This document shows positions 26,686 through 35,518 of a stretch of DNA of 50,620 nucleotides, piece after piece; positions within the stretch are counted from its first letter, which is position 1; the number at the start of each line of letters is the position of its first letter. Under the pieces are notes generated by a model, which saw only the letters and a list, made by a program, of their open reading frames with translations, was not told the origin of the DNA and did no database searches. The stretch spans positions 1 through 50,620 of the forward strand of contig JAGPVL010000003.1 of the NCBI GenBank assembly GCA_018067045.1. Reading direction: 5' to 3'. The stretch is from Gammaproteobacteria bacterium (GTDB taxonomy: Bacteria; Pseudomonadota; Gammaproteobacteria; Pseudomonadales; Alcanivoracaceae). The position numbers were made by a program, and so were the translations under genes.

Positions 26686-29600
26686 ATGAAAACCATCGAG
26701 AAACTATTACGACTGGGTGTGCTTGCTGTCTTGGTAGCATTGCTGCCAGCTCCCCTTTGGGCGGACGACAGCGAAATCTTTTTTGCTGAAGCCGCTGCAA
26801 GCGAGGATGAAAACAAGCCTGCGGCAAACGTCATGCTGTTGCTGGATACCTCCGGCAGTATGCGTTATTGCGCAACAGGATCTAATGCTAACTGGTGTAG
26901 TGACTACACAAACCGGCGTATTAATATGCTGGTCACCGCAGTAAATACGTTGCTTGATGGTGTGCAGGATGGCGTAAGCGTCGGTGTGTCGCGGTTCAGA
27001 TATCGCAACGGCAGTAATGGGGGCGCTGAGATATTGGTGCCTGTTACTGAAGTGACGCCGGATTCCAAGCAGGTGTTGAAAGCCCAGGTTTCAGCGCTTA
27101 ACTCGGCGGGAACGAGCTCTAGTGGCAGCGGCTCGCCTGAAGGCGGAACGCCCACCGCGGAGGCGTATATGGAGTTGGCCCGTTATATGATGGGAAAGTC
27201 TCCGTATTATGACAGCAGCTCTGATCGTGATGTATGTGTGGCTTATGGTTCTGAAGAGTATAACTGCCGTGATGTGGTGACGGGCTACGGCGAGTATGTC
27301 GAGCTTGTTTCGCCTGCAACATGTAATCCGAGCTTGAACACCTGCCGAGCTGAGTATGGCTCGTGGAGAGACATTGCTGGATCTTGTGATTCTACACAGC
27401 CTACTTGTCAGGAAGTCCAGGGCTCTTGGCAGGCTATTGCGGGAACCTGTAATACATACGACAACAATTGCCGGATTAATGGTTACGGCGACTGGTACGA
27501 CATCGCAGGCACTTGCAGTACTTGGTATGACGATTGCCGTCGGTTTAATTGGTCTGATTGGACGACTACCATCAGTTCTGGTGCGAACGATCGTAACTGC
27601 CCAGAGGTGGATACGTCGACATTTGAGCGGGACCAGCAGCGCAGTGGCCGCACTCGCTATTGCCGCGAGAGAACGCGTCAGTATCAGATGCGGGATCCGC
27701 TTTATGAACAGAGAGCTGTGGAATATCAGGAGCGTGACGCGAGATTCTTCGAGCGTGATGAAGTATTAGAAGAAGTTTGTGACGCGCGCCCTGTGTGTAT
27801 TAATTCCGAGCCTTTGGTTTCTGGCGGCAACTATGTCTCGCCGATGAACTTGAATAATGAGTGCGAAACTAACCACGTTGTGATTTTCACTGATGGCACT
27901 CCAAGCGGTGATGATCCTGGTAATCATTCTTTTGTGAATTGCAGTGGTGATAGTTCGTACCAGTGTCAGGGTGAAATTTCCAGATACTTGAATCGGGCAG
28001 AACAGACCCCTGCTAGCTCGGCGAGCAATGCGAAGAATCGCCCAGTGAAGACCTATAACATCGGTTTACACATGGGTACGAACGTAAGCAGCATGCGCTC
28101 TGTTTCGACCGATGGAGCAGATGGCACATTCAATGCTACGGACGCGGCGTCGTTGGCGACAGCGTTTAACAGCATCTTTGATTTGATTGCGGAAGACTCG
28201 CGTTCCTTTGCATCGCCAGGTGTGGCGGTTAACCAAATGAACCGTCTGCAGCATTTAAACGAGCTTTACTACGCCGTCTTTAAGCCGCAGAAATCGAGTG
28301 TTTGGAAAGGCAACTTGAAACGCTTTGAAATCGAGAACGGCGCGATTCATGGTGTCGACGGTCCCGCTGTTGATCCAGATACAGGTTATTTCTCTGCGAA
28401 TGCAACCAGCTTTTGGACTAGCGAGGCGCAAAGCCCAGATGGCCCAGATGTGAATAAAGGTGGCGCCCGTGAACGCATAGGTACGCGCACACTGAAGTAC
28501 ACTGATGCGGCCGGTGTGATGCAAACCTTGGATTGGGATAATGCCAATGATCCTACGTTCTTTGGGTTACCTGCGGCGTCTACGCAGCTTGATGACCTGA
28601 AGGCGCAGTTGCAGGTGATCTGGGGCGATCCTTTGCATAGTGAGCCGGCGTTGGTGAACTACGGCACCACTGCAGAGAATAATGTTATTTTCGCGTCAAC
28701 TAACGCGGGCATGATGCATGCGGTTGATTCGCAGACAGGGGTGGAGCGCTTTGCATTCATGCCTAAACAGCTGTTGGAGCGCGCCGACGAGTTTACGGTG
28801 AATGCTCGGCCTCTGGCAGCTAATAACAGTCGTCAGACCTACGGCATGGATGGTAGTTGGACGCCATGGCGCCGTCCCGGGGCTACCCCGATTGCGGCAC
28901 CAAGAGCGGTATACCTTTATGGTGGTATGCGTCGCGGTGGCTATAGCTACTTTGGCTTGAACGTTTCAAACCTAAACTCACCGTCTTTGCTTTGGCAGAT
29001 TGATCGTGGTGATACAGGCTTTGAACGCCTTGGCCAGACCTGGTCTCAACCGACGCTCACCCAAGTGATGGTGAACAGTGTTAAGACTCCTGTGTTGGTC
29101 TTTGGCGGTGGTTACAGCCCTGCAGATCACGATTCTAAGCAGGGCATGGTGCGCAACAGCGGCGATGTCATGGGCAACAGTATTTATGTCGTCAATGCAT
29201 TGACCGGTGATTTGCTCTGGTCCGCCGGTGCGAATGAGAGTGGCGCCGGTTCGACAACAGTGTCGGCGATGAAATGGGCTATTCCAGCAGGCCTGTCAGT
29301 AGTGGATTACGACTTCGACGGTGTTGCAGATAACCTCTACTTTGGCGACTTGGGTGGTCAGGTTTTCCGTGTCGACTTTGACGATGCGAATGTGACCTCT
29401 TCGGCGGTTCGCGTATTAGCACAGCTCTCGAGCAGTACTCGTGCTGACGGCAATCGCCGATTCTTCTACCCACCAGCTGTTGCGTTTCATCAGGATGAGA
29501 CCTCTGGCGACAAGGTGCTGTATGTGACGATGGGCTCGGGCTACCGCGCGCACCCACTAGATGAAGCGGTTGATGATTACTTTTATGTCATCAAAGATAG

Positions 29601-30093
29601 CAGCGCGTTAGAAGGAGAGGCCCCAGCAGAGGTGTTTACGGGCTCTGACTTGGCGACGCTTTCATCTGAAGGCACGCTGGCGACGTTCGGCATGAACGGT
29701 TGGAAGTTGCCATTGGCAAACGATGGTGAAAAGGCAACGGCTTCTCCGGTGGTCTTTGATGGCCGGATATTCTTCACTTCATATGAGCCAGGCTCATCAG
29801 GTGAGGCGGATGCCTGTTCTGTACGGGTTGGAACAAGTTATCTGTATGTTGTTGGCTTGGTGACGGGGCAAGGCGTAACGCTTAGCGGTGAGGTTGTGCC
29901 GCGTAAACGTACATTGCAGCAAGATGTTCCGCCGCCTACGCCTGCCCTAATCTCTGATGGCGAAAATGTATTGATTGTTATCGGTGCGGAAGTTGCCGAG
30001 TCGGGCAATATTGCCGGGGTGGGTGTTCGCCGAGGCAGCTGGCATCAGTTGCAAAGTGGCGAGCCTGATGCGGTACCTGTACCGGCTCCATAG
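26686..30093 (+). CDS. pilY1: Type IV pilus tip adhesin PilY1
   Basis: A 1135-residue PilC/PilY1 protein. Residues 1-26 are a signal peptide. A von Willebrand A-like region begins near residue 47, with the metal site D54-T-S-G-S58. It is interrupted by four Cys repeats (about 213-292; C-x6-C followed by W..IAG[S/T]) and an aromatic/charged heptad run (333-360; Y-Q-x-R-D pattern). The C-terminal beta-propeller has a calcium loop D874-Y-D-F-D-G-V-A-D882 (DxDxDxxxD), matching the calcium-sensing site of P. aeruginosa PilY1. The ATG at 26686 has GAGG 6 bases upstream; a GTG at 26674 is an alternative. PilY1 acts in pilus extension, surface sensing and adhesion. It is last in the minor-pilin operon; no PilY2 was seen. 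Confidence 0.95.
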   Translation: MKTIEKLLRLGVLAVLVALLPAPLWADDSEIFFAEAAASEDENKPAANVMLLLDTSGSMRYCATGSNANWCSDYTNRRINMLVTAVNTLLDGVQDGVSVGVSRFRYRNGSNGGAEILVPVTEVTPDSKQVLKAQVSALNSAGTSSSGSGSPEGGTPTAEAYMELARYMMGKSPYYDSSSDRDVCVAYGSEEYNCRDVVTGYGEYVELVSPATCNPSLNTCRAEYGSWRDIAGSCDSTQPTCQEVQGSWQAIAGTCNTYDNNCRINGYGDWYDIAGTCSTWYDDCRRFNWSDWTTTISSGANDRNCPEVDTSTFERDQQRSGRTRYCRERTRQYQMRDPLYEQRAVEYQERDARFFERDEVLEEVCDARPVCINSEPLVSGGNYVSPMNLNNECETNHVVIFTDGTPSGDDPGNHSFVNCSGDSSYQCQGEISRYLNRAEQTPASSASNAKNRPVKTYNIGLHMGTNVSSMRSVSTDGADGTFNATDAASLATAFNSIFDLIAEDSRSFASPGVAVNQMNRLQHLNELYYAVFKPQKSSVWKGNLKRFEIENGAIHGVDGPAVDPDTGYFSANATSFWTSEAQSPDGPDVNKGGARERIGTRTLKYTDAAGVMQTLDWDNANDPTFFGLPAASTQLDDLKAQLQVIWGDPLHSEPALVNYGTTAENNVIFASTNAGMMHAVDSQTGVERFAFMPKQLLERADEFTVNARPLAANNSRQTYGMDGSWTPWRRPGATPIAAPRAVYLYGGMRRGGYSYFGLNVSNLNSPSLLWQIDRGDTGFERLGQTWSQPTLTQVMVNSVKTPVLVFGGGYSPADHDSKQGMVRNSGDVMGNSIYVVNALTGDLLWSAGANESGAGSTTVSAMKWAIPAGLSVVDYDFDGVADNLYFGDLGGQVFRVDFDDANVTSSAVRVLAQLSSSTRADGNRRFFYPPAVAFHQDETSGDKVLYVTMGSGYRAHPLDEAVDDYFYVIKDSSALEGEAPAEVFTGSDLATLSSEGTLATFGMNGWKLPLANDGEKATASPVVFDGRIFFTSYEPGSSGEADACSVRVGTSYLYVVGLVTGQGVTLSGEVVPRKRTLQQDVPPPTPALISDGENVLIVIGAEVAESGNIAGVGVRRGSWHQLQSGEPDAVPVPAP

Positions 30094-30107
30094 TTAGCAT
30101 CTGGGTT

Positions 30108-30141
30108 AGAAAAACGGCGGCATATTTGCCGCCGTTTTTCT
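30108..30141. terminator. Bidirectional terminator after pilY1
   Basis: Arms 30108-30122 and 30127-30141 are 15-bp perfect complements (core ACGGCGGCA/TGCCGCCGT flanked by A5 and T5) with a TATT loop. They end pilY1 and the convergent fimT-like gene. Confidence 0.92.
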
Positions 30142-30182
30142 TTCTATTGATTGATATTTTCACGATGAGAGGCGTTAAGTTG

Positions 30183-30671
30183 TTAGCTACAGTTTTCTAG
30201 AGGTGTTGTTTCGACACGGGGGCGCCCGGCCCAATTCATGACGATTTTTCGAGCGGCGGTCTCCCCACAAATCAGGAAGTGACCGTTTTGGAAATGAGTG
30301 CGACCATCGGTGTGAAACAGCAATGCGTTACCGCGGAAACGTTTCCATTGCACGTGCGTTTTTGCGGGGAGCGTTAGTTCCTGAAAGACATCTAGATCGG
30401 ATGTACCGTCTTTGTTTGCGCGTGGATGTAAGAGCTGGAGCGTGTTGGTCTTACGAAATGCGTCACAGTGATAGTGCCCGTCGCAAAGATAGACTTGCCG
30501 GTTGGAGAGTGACGTAGAGCGTGCGAGGTGAATAAAGCCAAGTATGTTGTTTGTCGCTGATATGACCCTCGCCTTGTCGAGACTGCGTTGAATTGATGGG
30601 CTGCCGACGACAGCCAGTAAACTAATGATGGCGAGGCTGATGATTAGCTCCGGCAGCGTTACTCCTTTCAT
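30183..30671 (-). CDS. Type IV pilus pseudopilin, GspH/FimT family
   Basis: A 162-residue pseudopilin with an extremely short leader (MKG), the cleavage site KG|VTLPELIISL (Glu at +5) and a GspH-like domain containing 'LARSTSLSNRQVYLC' and a final Cys. It runs against the rest of the cluster, between pilY1 and pilE. It probably corresponds to the FimT gene that P. aeruginosa carries beside fimU; FimT proteins have been linked to DNA uptake in some species, and the basic C-terminal part (RPRVE, KR/KK residues) would allow DNA contact, though this is inference. AGGGG precedes the ATG at 30671. Confidence 0.85.
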   Translation of the reverse strand: MKGVTLPELIISLAIISLLAVVGSPSIQRSLDKARVISATNNILGFIHLARSTSLSNRQVYLCDGHYHCDAFRKTNTLQLLHPRANKDGTSDLDVFQELTLPAKTHVQWKRFRGNALLFHTDGRTHFQNGHFLICGETAARKIVMNWAGRPRVETTPLENCS

Positions 30672-30743
30672 TGTGCGACCCCTAGCGGTTTTGCGCCATG
30701 GTAGGGTGCGTGCGTCGACGCAGATGTCCGCTTCGTCGCCTGA

Positions 30744-30778
30744 GTGCTGTACGTTTTTACGGCGGGTGCTGTACGTTT
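30744..30778. repeat. 13-bp direct repeat between divergent pilin genes
   Basis: GTGCTGTACGTTT occurs at 30744-30756 and again at 30766-30778, 22 bp apart (about two helical turns), in the 286-bp gap between the fimT-like gene and pilE. The second copy runs into a GTAC...GTAC stretch. The arrangement suits a dimeric regulator binding one face of the DNA. Confidence 0.6.
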
Positions 30779-30850
30779 GTAGTACGCATGGATAATCTGA
30801 CTATGAGTGGGAGTCCGCATGAAGGACGTTAGCGGCTGAGATACTTCTGC

Positions 30851-30856
30851 TATAAT
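30851..30856 (+). promoter_or_regulatory. Possible pilE -10 element
   Basis: A perfect TATAAT, about 100 bp before the pilE ATG. The expected -35 (GTTAGC at 17-bp spacing) is poor, so activator help, perhaps via the repeats upstream, is plausible. No sigma-54 site was found. Confidence 0.4.
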
Positions 30857-30957
30857 CAATCAGTATAGTGGTGCTCTGTGCATAAGTGCGGCTACATAAG
30901 CGCAGCAATAGATGCGATGCAATAATTCCGTAAGGTATGCGAAAAAGGTGAGCAACA

Positions 30958-31356
30958 ATGAAAAGAGCAAAAGGGTTCACGTTAATTGAATTGATGATTA
31001 CTGTAGCAATTGTCGCAATTATATCGGCGGTCGCTTACCCCTCTTATATCGGTTACGTCCAGAGGACGAACGTGAAAAGTCTGCAGGCGGATCTGATCTC
31101 TGCTGTGGCGGACGCTGATGCATACAGGGCGCGTAATTTTACTTATACGGGATGGGTTGTGCCGCCCTCCTTGTCAGGCTCGGAAAGCTTTACAGTGACA
31201 CCCGCAATCACTTCTGCGGGTCGTGTGTTAACCATTCGAGCGGTGCCAAAGTCGTCTATGTCTGGAAGCGGTGCGCTTGCGATCGATAGTCTCGGGCAAA
31301 ATTGCCATGACACTTCAAGCGATACTTCTTGTACGCTGGGTACTGATACGTGGTAA
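30958..31356 (+). CDS. pilE: Type IV pilus minor pilin PilE
   Basis: A 132-residue pilin with leader MKRAKG and mature start FTLIELMITVAIVAIISAVAYPSY, the full type IVa consensus with Glu at +5. The C-terminal pair of Cys (NCHDTSSDTSC) makes a small D-loop. Position after pilY1 and before thiO-pilR-pilS matches PilE, a minor pilin, rather than the major PilA. Length is also typical of PilE. An AAAGGTGA ribosome binding site is present. Confidence 0.9.
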   Translation: MKRAKGFTLIELMITVAIVAIISAVAYPSYIGYVQRTNVKSLQADLISAVADADAYRARNFTYTGWVVPPSLSGSESFTVTPAITSAGRVLTIRAVPKSSMSGSGALAIDSLGQNCHDTSSDTSCTLGTDTW

Positions 31357-31390
31357 AGGCTATTCAGGTATAAGCTTCCCCTTTCTTTGT

Positions 31391-31408
31391 GCGCGCCTAA
31401 CGGCGCGC
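31391..31408 (+). terminator. Possible weak terminator after pilE
   Basis: Stem GCGCGCC / GGCGCGC with a TAAC loop, 35 bp past the pilE stop. Only a short pyrimidine tract (GTTCCTC) follows, so efficiency is doubtful. Confidence 0.4.
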
Positions 31409-31476
31409 GTTCCTCATGCTTAAAGTACTGCTCGCATAGATCTGTACATCGCTCATACGGCTTGGGTAAAGGTTTA

Positions 31477-32574
31477 ATGGCCTCTGGTAGTAATCAGCCA
31501 ATAATAGACGTTGCGGTTGTTGGTGGTGGCGTCATTGGTATGCTGTCGGCGTTAGAGCTCTCGAAGCGGGGGCTTCGTGTTGCGCTTTATGATGCTGGGG
31601 AAAGTCCTGCGTCATGGGCTGGCGGCGGAATATTATCACCACTTTTCCCTTGGCAATTTTCACCAGCAGCCAACGCACTCTGCGTCAATGTGGCGCGGGA
31701 TTATCTCAACTTATCTGATCAAATACGTAGCATTGGTGGGCCTGACCCTGAGGTTGAGGAGAGGGGAATGTTGGTGCTGACCAGCGACTCGGATAAAGAT
31801 GTCAGCGCTTGGGCGGTACGGCATTCCAGGAGGATGAGCCGACAGGATTGGCAGGGCGAGTTGGGCTGGTGGATGCCCGGTGTTGCGACTGTTAGAAATT
31901 CGCGCTTACTGAAAGGCTTGCGGCTGTTATTGGCCCATCATCACGTTTCGATTGTTGCCTCAGCCGTGCGTAGTTATCGTTCTGATAGTAATGGCGTTAC
32001 GTTGCGTACAGATGATGGCTCGGTACGTTGTGGGCAGGTCGTGCTGGCGGCAGGATGGCATACTAAAGCGTTATTGCCGGACGAGTTTGGCGAAGCGTTA
32101 TTTCCGGCAAAAGGGCAGATGCTCATGTTTGACGGGGCCGGATGTGCCTTGCCCCATGTGGTGTTAGCTGAGAGCGGCTATTTAATCCCACGCAAAGATG
32201 GGCGCATTATCGCAGGATCTACGCTCGAAAAGGGGTGTGCTGATACGATGCCGACGCTAGCAGCCAAGAAGAAGTTAGAAACGGTTGCGTTCATGTTGTT
32301 GCCAGCGTTGAAAGAAGCGCGGCAGTGTGCTCATTGGGCTGGGGTGCGGCCTGGCTGTATACGCGACGTGCCTATTATCGATGTGATTGATGAGTGGCAG
32401 CGAGTCTGGGTGTCTACAGGGCATTATCGCTACGGGTTAACTGCCGCGCCAGGCAGCGCGAGGTTGTTGGCGCAGCGAATGTGCCAAGAGTCGCCAGATG
32501 AAAATGTTGTGGTGTCTGCTTATTCCTCTCCCTTTTCATCGCCGGGGTCTAGCGATAGTTTTTGTAAACGATAA
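31477..32574 (+). CDS. thiO: FAD-dependent glycine/D-amino-acid oxidase (ThiO-like)
   Basis: A 365-residue flavoprotein oxidase. The N-terminal FAD fold has VAVVGGGVIGMLSALELSKRG, followed by 'SWAGGGILSPLFPW' and the C-terminal 'GYLIPRKDGRIIAGSTLE' and 'STGHYRYGLTAAPGSARLL' motifs of the DAO/ThiO family. ThiO makes dehydroglycine for the thiazole of thiamine, but no other thi gene is near, so substrate is inferred from family and from the P. aeruginosa neighbour beside pilR. The ATG at 31477 has AAAGG upstream. Its last 55 bp overlap the end of the convergent pilR gene. Confidence 0.85.
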   Translation: MASGSNQPIIDVAVVGGGVIGMLSALELSKRGLRVALYDAGESPASWAGGGILSPLFPWQFSPAANALCVNVARDYLNLSDQIRSIGGPDPEVEERGMLVLTSDSDKDVSAWAVRHSRRMSRQDWQGELGWWMPGVATVRNSRLLKGLRLLLAHHHVSIVASAVRSYRSDSNGVTLRTDDGSVRCGQVVLAAGWHTKALLPDEFGEALFPAKGQMLMFDGAGCALPHVVLAESGYLIPRKDGRIIAGSTLEKGCADTMPTLAAKKKLETVAFMLLPALKEARQCAHWAGVRPGCIRDVPIIDVIDEWQRVWVSTGHYRYGLTAAPGSARLLAQRMCQESPDENVVVSAYSSPFSSPGSSDSFCKR

Positions 32575-33902
32575 CGCAGGGAGCGAAATGTCATGCCGAG
32601 ACGTTTGGCGGCGGCAGTACGGTTCCAGTGAGTAACTTCTAAGGCGGAGAGAATCTCTTCTCGTTCAATATCTTGCAGATAGTCCTCCAGCGGCAGGTCA
32701 TCCGGGCGTCTTGGTTCGCCATTAGATGTTCGTCCATGGCTTGCCGAAGCACTGTTATCCGGTAATTGCAGATGCTGAATGTCTATTGCGCTGCCGTCTG
32801 CCAGCGTGAGTGCCCGCTCCAAAATATTTTCGAGTTCACGTACATTGCCCGGGAAAGCGTAGCGCTGTAAGGCGTCTTGTGCGGCGGCACTAATATTGGG
32901 TTCTGGCATTTGCCATTGTTCACAGAGCTTCCCAATTAGCAAAGAAATGAGGTTGGGGATGTCTTCCGGCCGCTCGCGGAGCGAGGGAACGGCTGCTTGG
33001 ATAACGTTAATGCGGTAAAACAAATCTTGCCGGAAACGACCTTCTGCAACTTCAGTGGGCAGCTCTTTGTGGGTTGCGCTGAGTATGCGAATGTTAACGG
33101 AATGTTCGCGTGAGTCGCCGACAGGGCGCACAGACTTTTCTTGAATGGCGCGGAGTAATTTGACTTGCATGTGCAGAGGCAGATCTGCAACTTCGTCGAG
33201 AAAAAGCGTGCCGCCGTCAGCCTCGCGAAATAAGCCTTTTCTGTCTTCAAAAGCACCAGTAAAGCTGCCTTTGCGATGTCCAAAAAATTCACTTTCCATG
33301 AGTTCTGATGGAATGGCCCCGCAATTTACCGGTACGAATGGGCGTTCACGACGGGCACCAAGGCCGTGGATGAGGCGTGCAACTCGCTCTTTGCCGCTAC
33401 CGGATTCCCCGCTGATATAAACTGGCGCTTGGCTGCGAGCGAGCTTCTCGATTTTTTCACGCAATGTTTTCATAGCAGCGGAGCTACCCGTCAACTCACT
33501 GGATGACATCGGCGACGCGGTTTGCTCGCCAATGCCGATGCCGTCATCGATAAGCTGGCGCAGTCGGTCTAGTGAAACGGGTTTAGCCAGAAAATCAAAG
33601 GCGCCATCTTTTAATGCTGCGGTAGCGATTTCCATGTTTCCGTAGGCGGTAATAACGGCGACCGGCAGATCAGGAAAGTGCTGATTAATATGGCGAACGA
33701 TCTCAAGGCCGTCTCCGTCAGGCAAGTTCATATCTGTTAAACATAGATTGAAATTGCCATCAGAGAGGGCTTGCTTTGCCTCCTTTACCGTCCCGACAGC
33801 GACGGCGTTAACCTTCATTCGACCAAGAGTGATGACGAGTAGTTCGCGCAAGTCGGCTTCGTCATCAATAACAAGTACACGCTGCTGTGTTTGATTTTTC
33901 AT
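32520..33902 (-). CDS. pilR: Sigma-54-dependent response regulator PilR
   Basis: A 460-residue NtrC-family activator. The receiver domain has D13/D14, phospho-acceptor D57 and K107. The AAA+ domain has Walker A GESGSGKE (165-172), the sigma-54 contact loop GSFTGA (212-217) and Walker B LFLDE. A C-terminal Fis-type HTH follows (NRTAAAKRLGMTFRSLRYRL). PilR activates transcription of the major pilin gene through RpoN. It shares one base with the end of pilS, so the kinase and regulator are co-translated. GSFTGA rather than GAFTGA is found in PilR proteins. Confidence 0.95.
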   Translation of the reverse strand: MKNQTQQRVLVIDDEADLRELLVITLGRMKVNAVAVGTVKEAKQALSDGNFNLCLTDMNLPDGDGLEIVRHINQHFPDLPVAVITAYGNMEIATAALKDGAFDFLAKPVSLDRLRQLIDDGIGIGEQTASPMSSSELTGSSAAMKTLREKIEKLARSQAPVYISGESGSGKERVARLIHGLGARRERPFVPVNCGAIPSELMESEFFGHRKGSFTGAFEDRKGLFREADGGTLFLDEVADLPLHMQVKLLRAIQEKSVRPVGDSREHSVNIRILSATHKELPTEVAEGRFRQDLFYRINVIQAAVPSLRERPEDIPNLISLLIGKLCEQWQMPEPNISAAAQDALQRYAFPGNVRELENILERALTLADGSAIDIQHLQLPDNSASASHGRTSNGEPRRPDDLPLEDYLQDIEREEILSALEVTHWNRTAAAKRLGMTFRSLRYRLQKLSLDPGDEKGEE

Positions 33903-35518
33903 TACTGAAACATCCTGTCGGGATGAGCAAAGGTAATCACAAAAGTGGTTCCTGATGTCGCTGGCTCATAGTCAAGTCTTGCTTGGTTAGCTTCACACAG
34001 TTCGCGACAAACAAAAAGTCCTAGACCGGTGCCCTGACGTGAAGTGGTGAAAAATGGTTCAAATAAATTCTGTGTTGCTGTGTCGTCAATTCCGGTGCCG
34101 TTATCTTTAACTCTAAGCCATGGCAAACCGTTGCGTTTATCAATCCCGCTAAGGAGTTCAACGCGCACGTCGTCGCCGCCGTGTTTGAATGCATTGCTGA
34201 CAAGGTTAAATAGAACTTGGTCGAGTTGATCTGGGTCGAAACGTACTTCTAGCGAAGGGCTGTCTTCGCGGACAGCCACGTGAGCACTGCTTAGCTGATG
34301 TGACTCCAGCGCTTCCATTAGGCGCTGAGTGGATTTTCGTAAAGGGTAGCGTTGCGCAGCTGAAGATTGACGGCGCGAAAGATTGAGTACGTCATCAATA
34401 ATACTGTTTACCCGAGAAACGTGGGCTTGGATTATTTCGAGTAATCGTTGATCTTCAGCATTTTGTTCGCCGTCAGCGAGCAGGCCGGCAGCATGGTTAA
34501 TCGCGCTCAGTGGGTTTCGAATTTCGTGGGCAATGGTGGCGGATAATCGCCCTAGCGATGATAGCTTGAGTTGTTGTGCTTCTTGGGCCAAGTGGCGCTG
34601 GTCCTCGAGGAATACGAGAGTTAAAGGCGCAGGCTCTAGGTAGAGATTGGCGAAGCGCACCATGACTTTGGGGCCTGTCGCAGTGAACTGTGCCGAGGGG
34701 CGATGTTGTGCCGGGTTGGCGCGCCACAAGTAATAGAGATCCTTGAGTTGCGCTGGCGCGACGGTCCCTGTCAGTCGCGCCGCGTTTTCAAAGAGTAAGT
34801 CGGCGGCAGGGTTCGCAAGCAATACGTTAAATTGCGGGTCCAGTACGATGATGCCGGTGCGCATGCGCTCAACAATTTGTTTGTTGATGGCTTCAAGTTG
34901 ATGGATAGCCTGGCGGCGTTGTTCGGCAATGGCTTCACTGTGAGCGAGACGGATGCTGATTTGTTGAACGATAACGGAAGTAACAAAAAAGGCGACGCCA
35001 AGCAATGCAGGCTCTGTGAGTTGCAGCGGGTTGGTGCCACTAAGCTGGAGGCTAAACCAAAACTGCTCGAACATGATTGAAATAGTTGCGAGTGCGGCGA
35101 TAAAGAGTCCGCCGCGGCCGAGGACAATAATGCTTGCTGCCGCGACTGACACAACCAGCAGAATACCGAGGTTGCTTTCAATTCCGCCGCTGGCATGAAT
35201 GAGTGTGGTGACAAAAAGTACGTCGGCCACGAACGGTAGTAAGGGGGTCCAGCTGCGTAGCAGAGCGTTAATTCTATGTCGTAATGCAGCTGATAGAACG
35301 GTAATGATGAGGTAGGTAATGGCCGTGCCGAGATAAAGCCCCGGGTTGCTTTGACCAATTAAGGGTTGTGGCCAGGTAAAAAGGAAAACGGTGACAAGTG
35401 AAAATGCTAGCAGGACGCGATAGGTGTCGTAGACCCTCGCAGGGGTCCACAGGCTTTGGTTTGCACCGACTTGATCTGATGCCGCCGGATCTGTTGTCAT
35501 CTGACTAGGATAGTTCAT
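33902..35518 (-). CDS. pilS: Sensor histidine kinase PilS
   Basis: A 538-residue membrane kinase. Hydrophobic stretches lie between about residues 33 and 187, consistent with six transmembrane helices. A PAS-like segment follows (about 205-305), then the HisKA box with His331 (SATIAHEIRNPLSAI), the N-box FNLVSNAFKHG (437-447) and G-boxes DNGTGI (472-477) and GTGLGL (496-501). In Pseudomonas PilS senses pilin in the inner membrane and controls PilR. Overlap with the upstream 88-residue gene by 4 bp and with pilR by 1 bp indicates one operon. Confidence 0.95.
   Translation of the reverse strand: MNYPSQMTTDPAASDQVGANQSLWTPARVYDTYRVLLAFSLVTVFLFTWPQPLIGQSNPGLYLGTAITYLIITVLSAALRHRINALLRSWTPLLPFVADVLFVTTLIHASGGIESNLGILLVVSVAAASIIVLGRGGLFIAALATISIMFEQFWFSLQLSGTNPLQLTEPALLGVAFFVTSVIVQQISIRLAHSEAIAEQRRQAIHQLEAINKQIVERMRTGIIVLDPQFNVLLANPAADLLFENAARLTGTVAPAQLKDLYYLWRANPAQHRPSAQFTATGPKVMVRFANLYLEPAPLTLVFLEDQRHLAQEAQQLKLSSLGRLSATIAHEIRNPLSAINHAAGLLADGEQNAEDQRLLEIIQAHVSRVNSIIDDVLNLSRRQSSAAQRYPLRKSTQRLMEALESHQLSSAHVAVREDSPSLEVRFDPDQLDQVLFNLVSNAFKHGGDDVRVELLSGIDKRNGLPWLRVKDNGTGIDDTATQNLFEPFFTTSRQGTGLGLFVCRELCEANQARLDYEPATSGTTFVITFAHPDRMFQ

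Noticed and set aside
30744-30778. Direct repeat as a CRISPR remnant
   Set aside because: There are only two copies, 9 bp between them, no cas genes and no spacer-sized gap.
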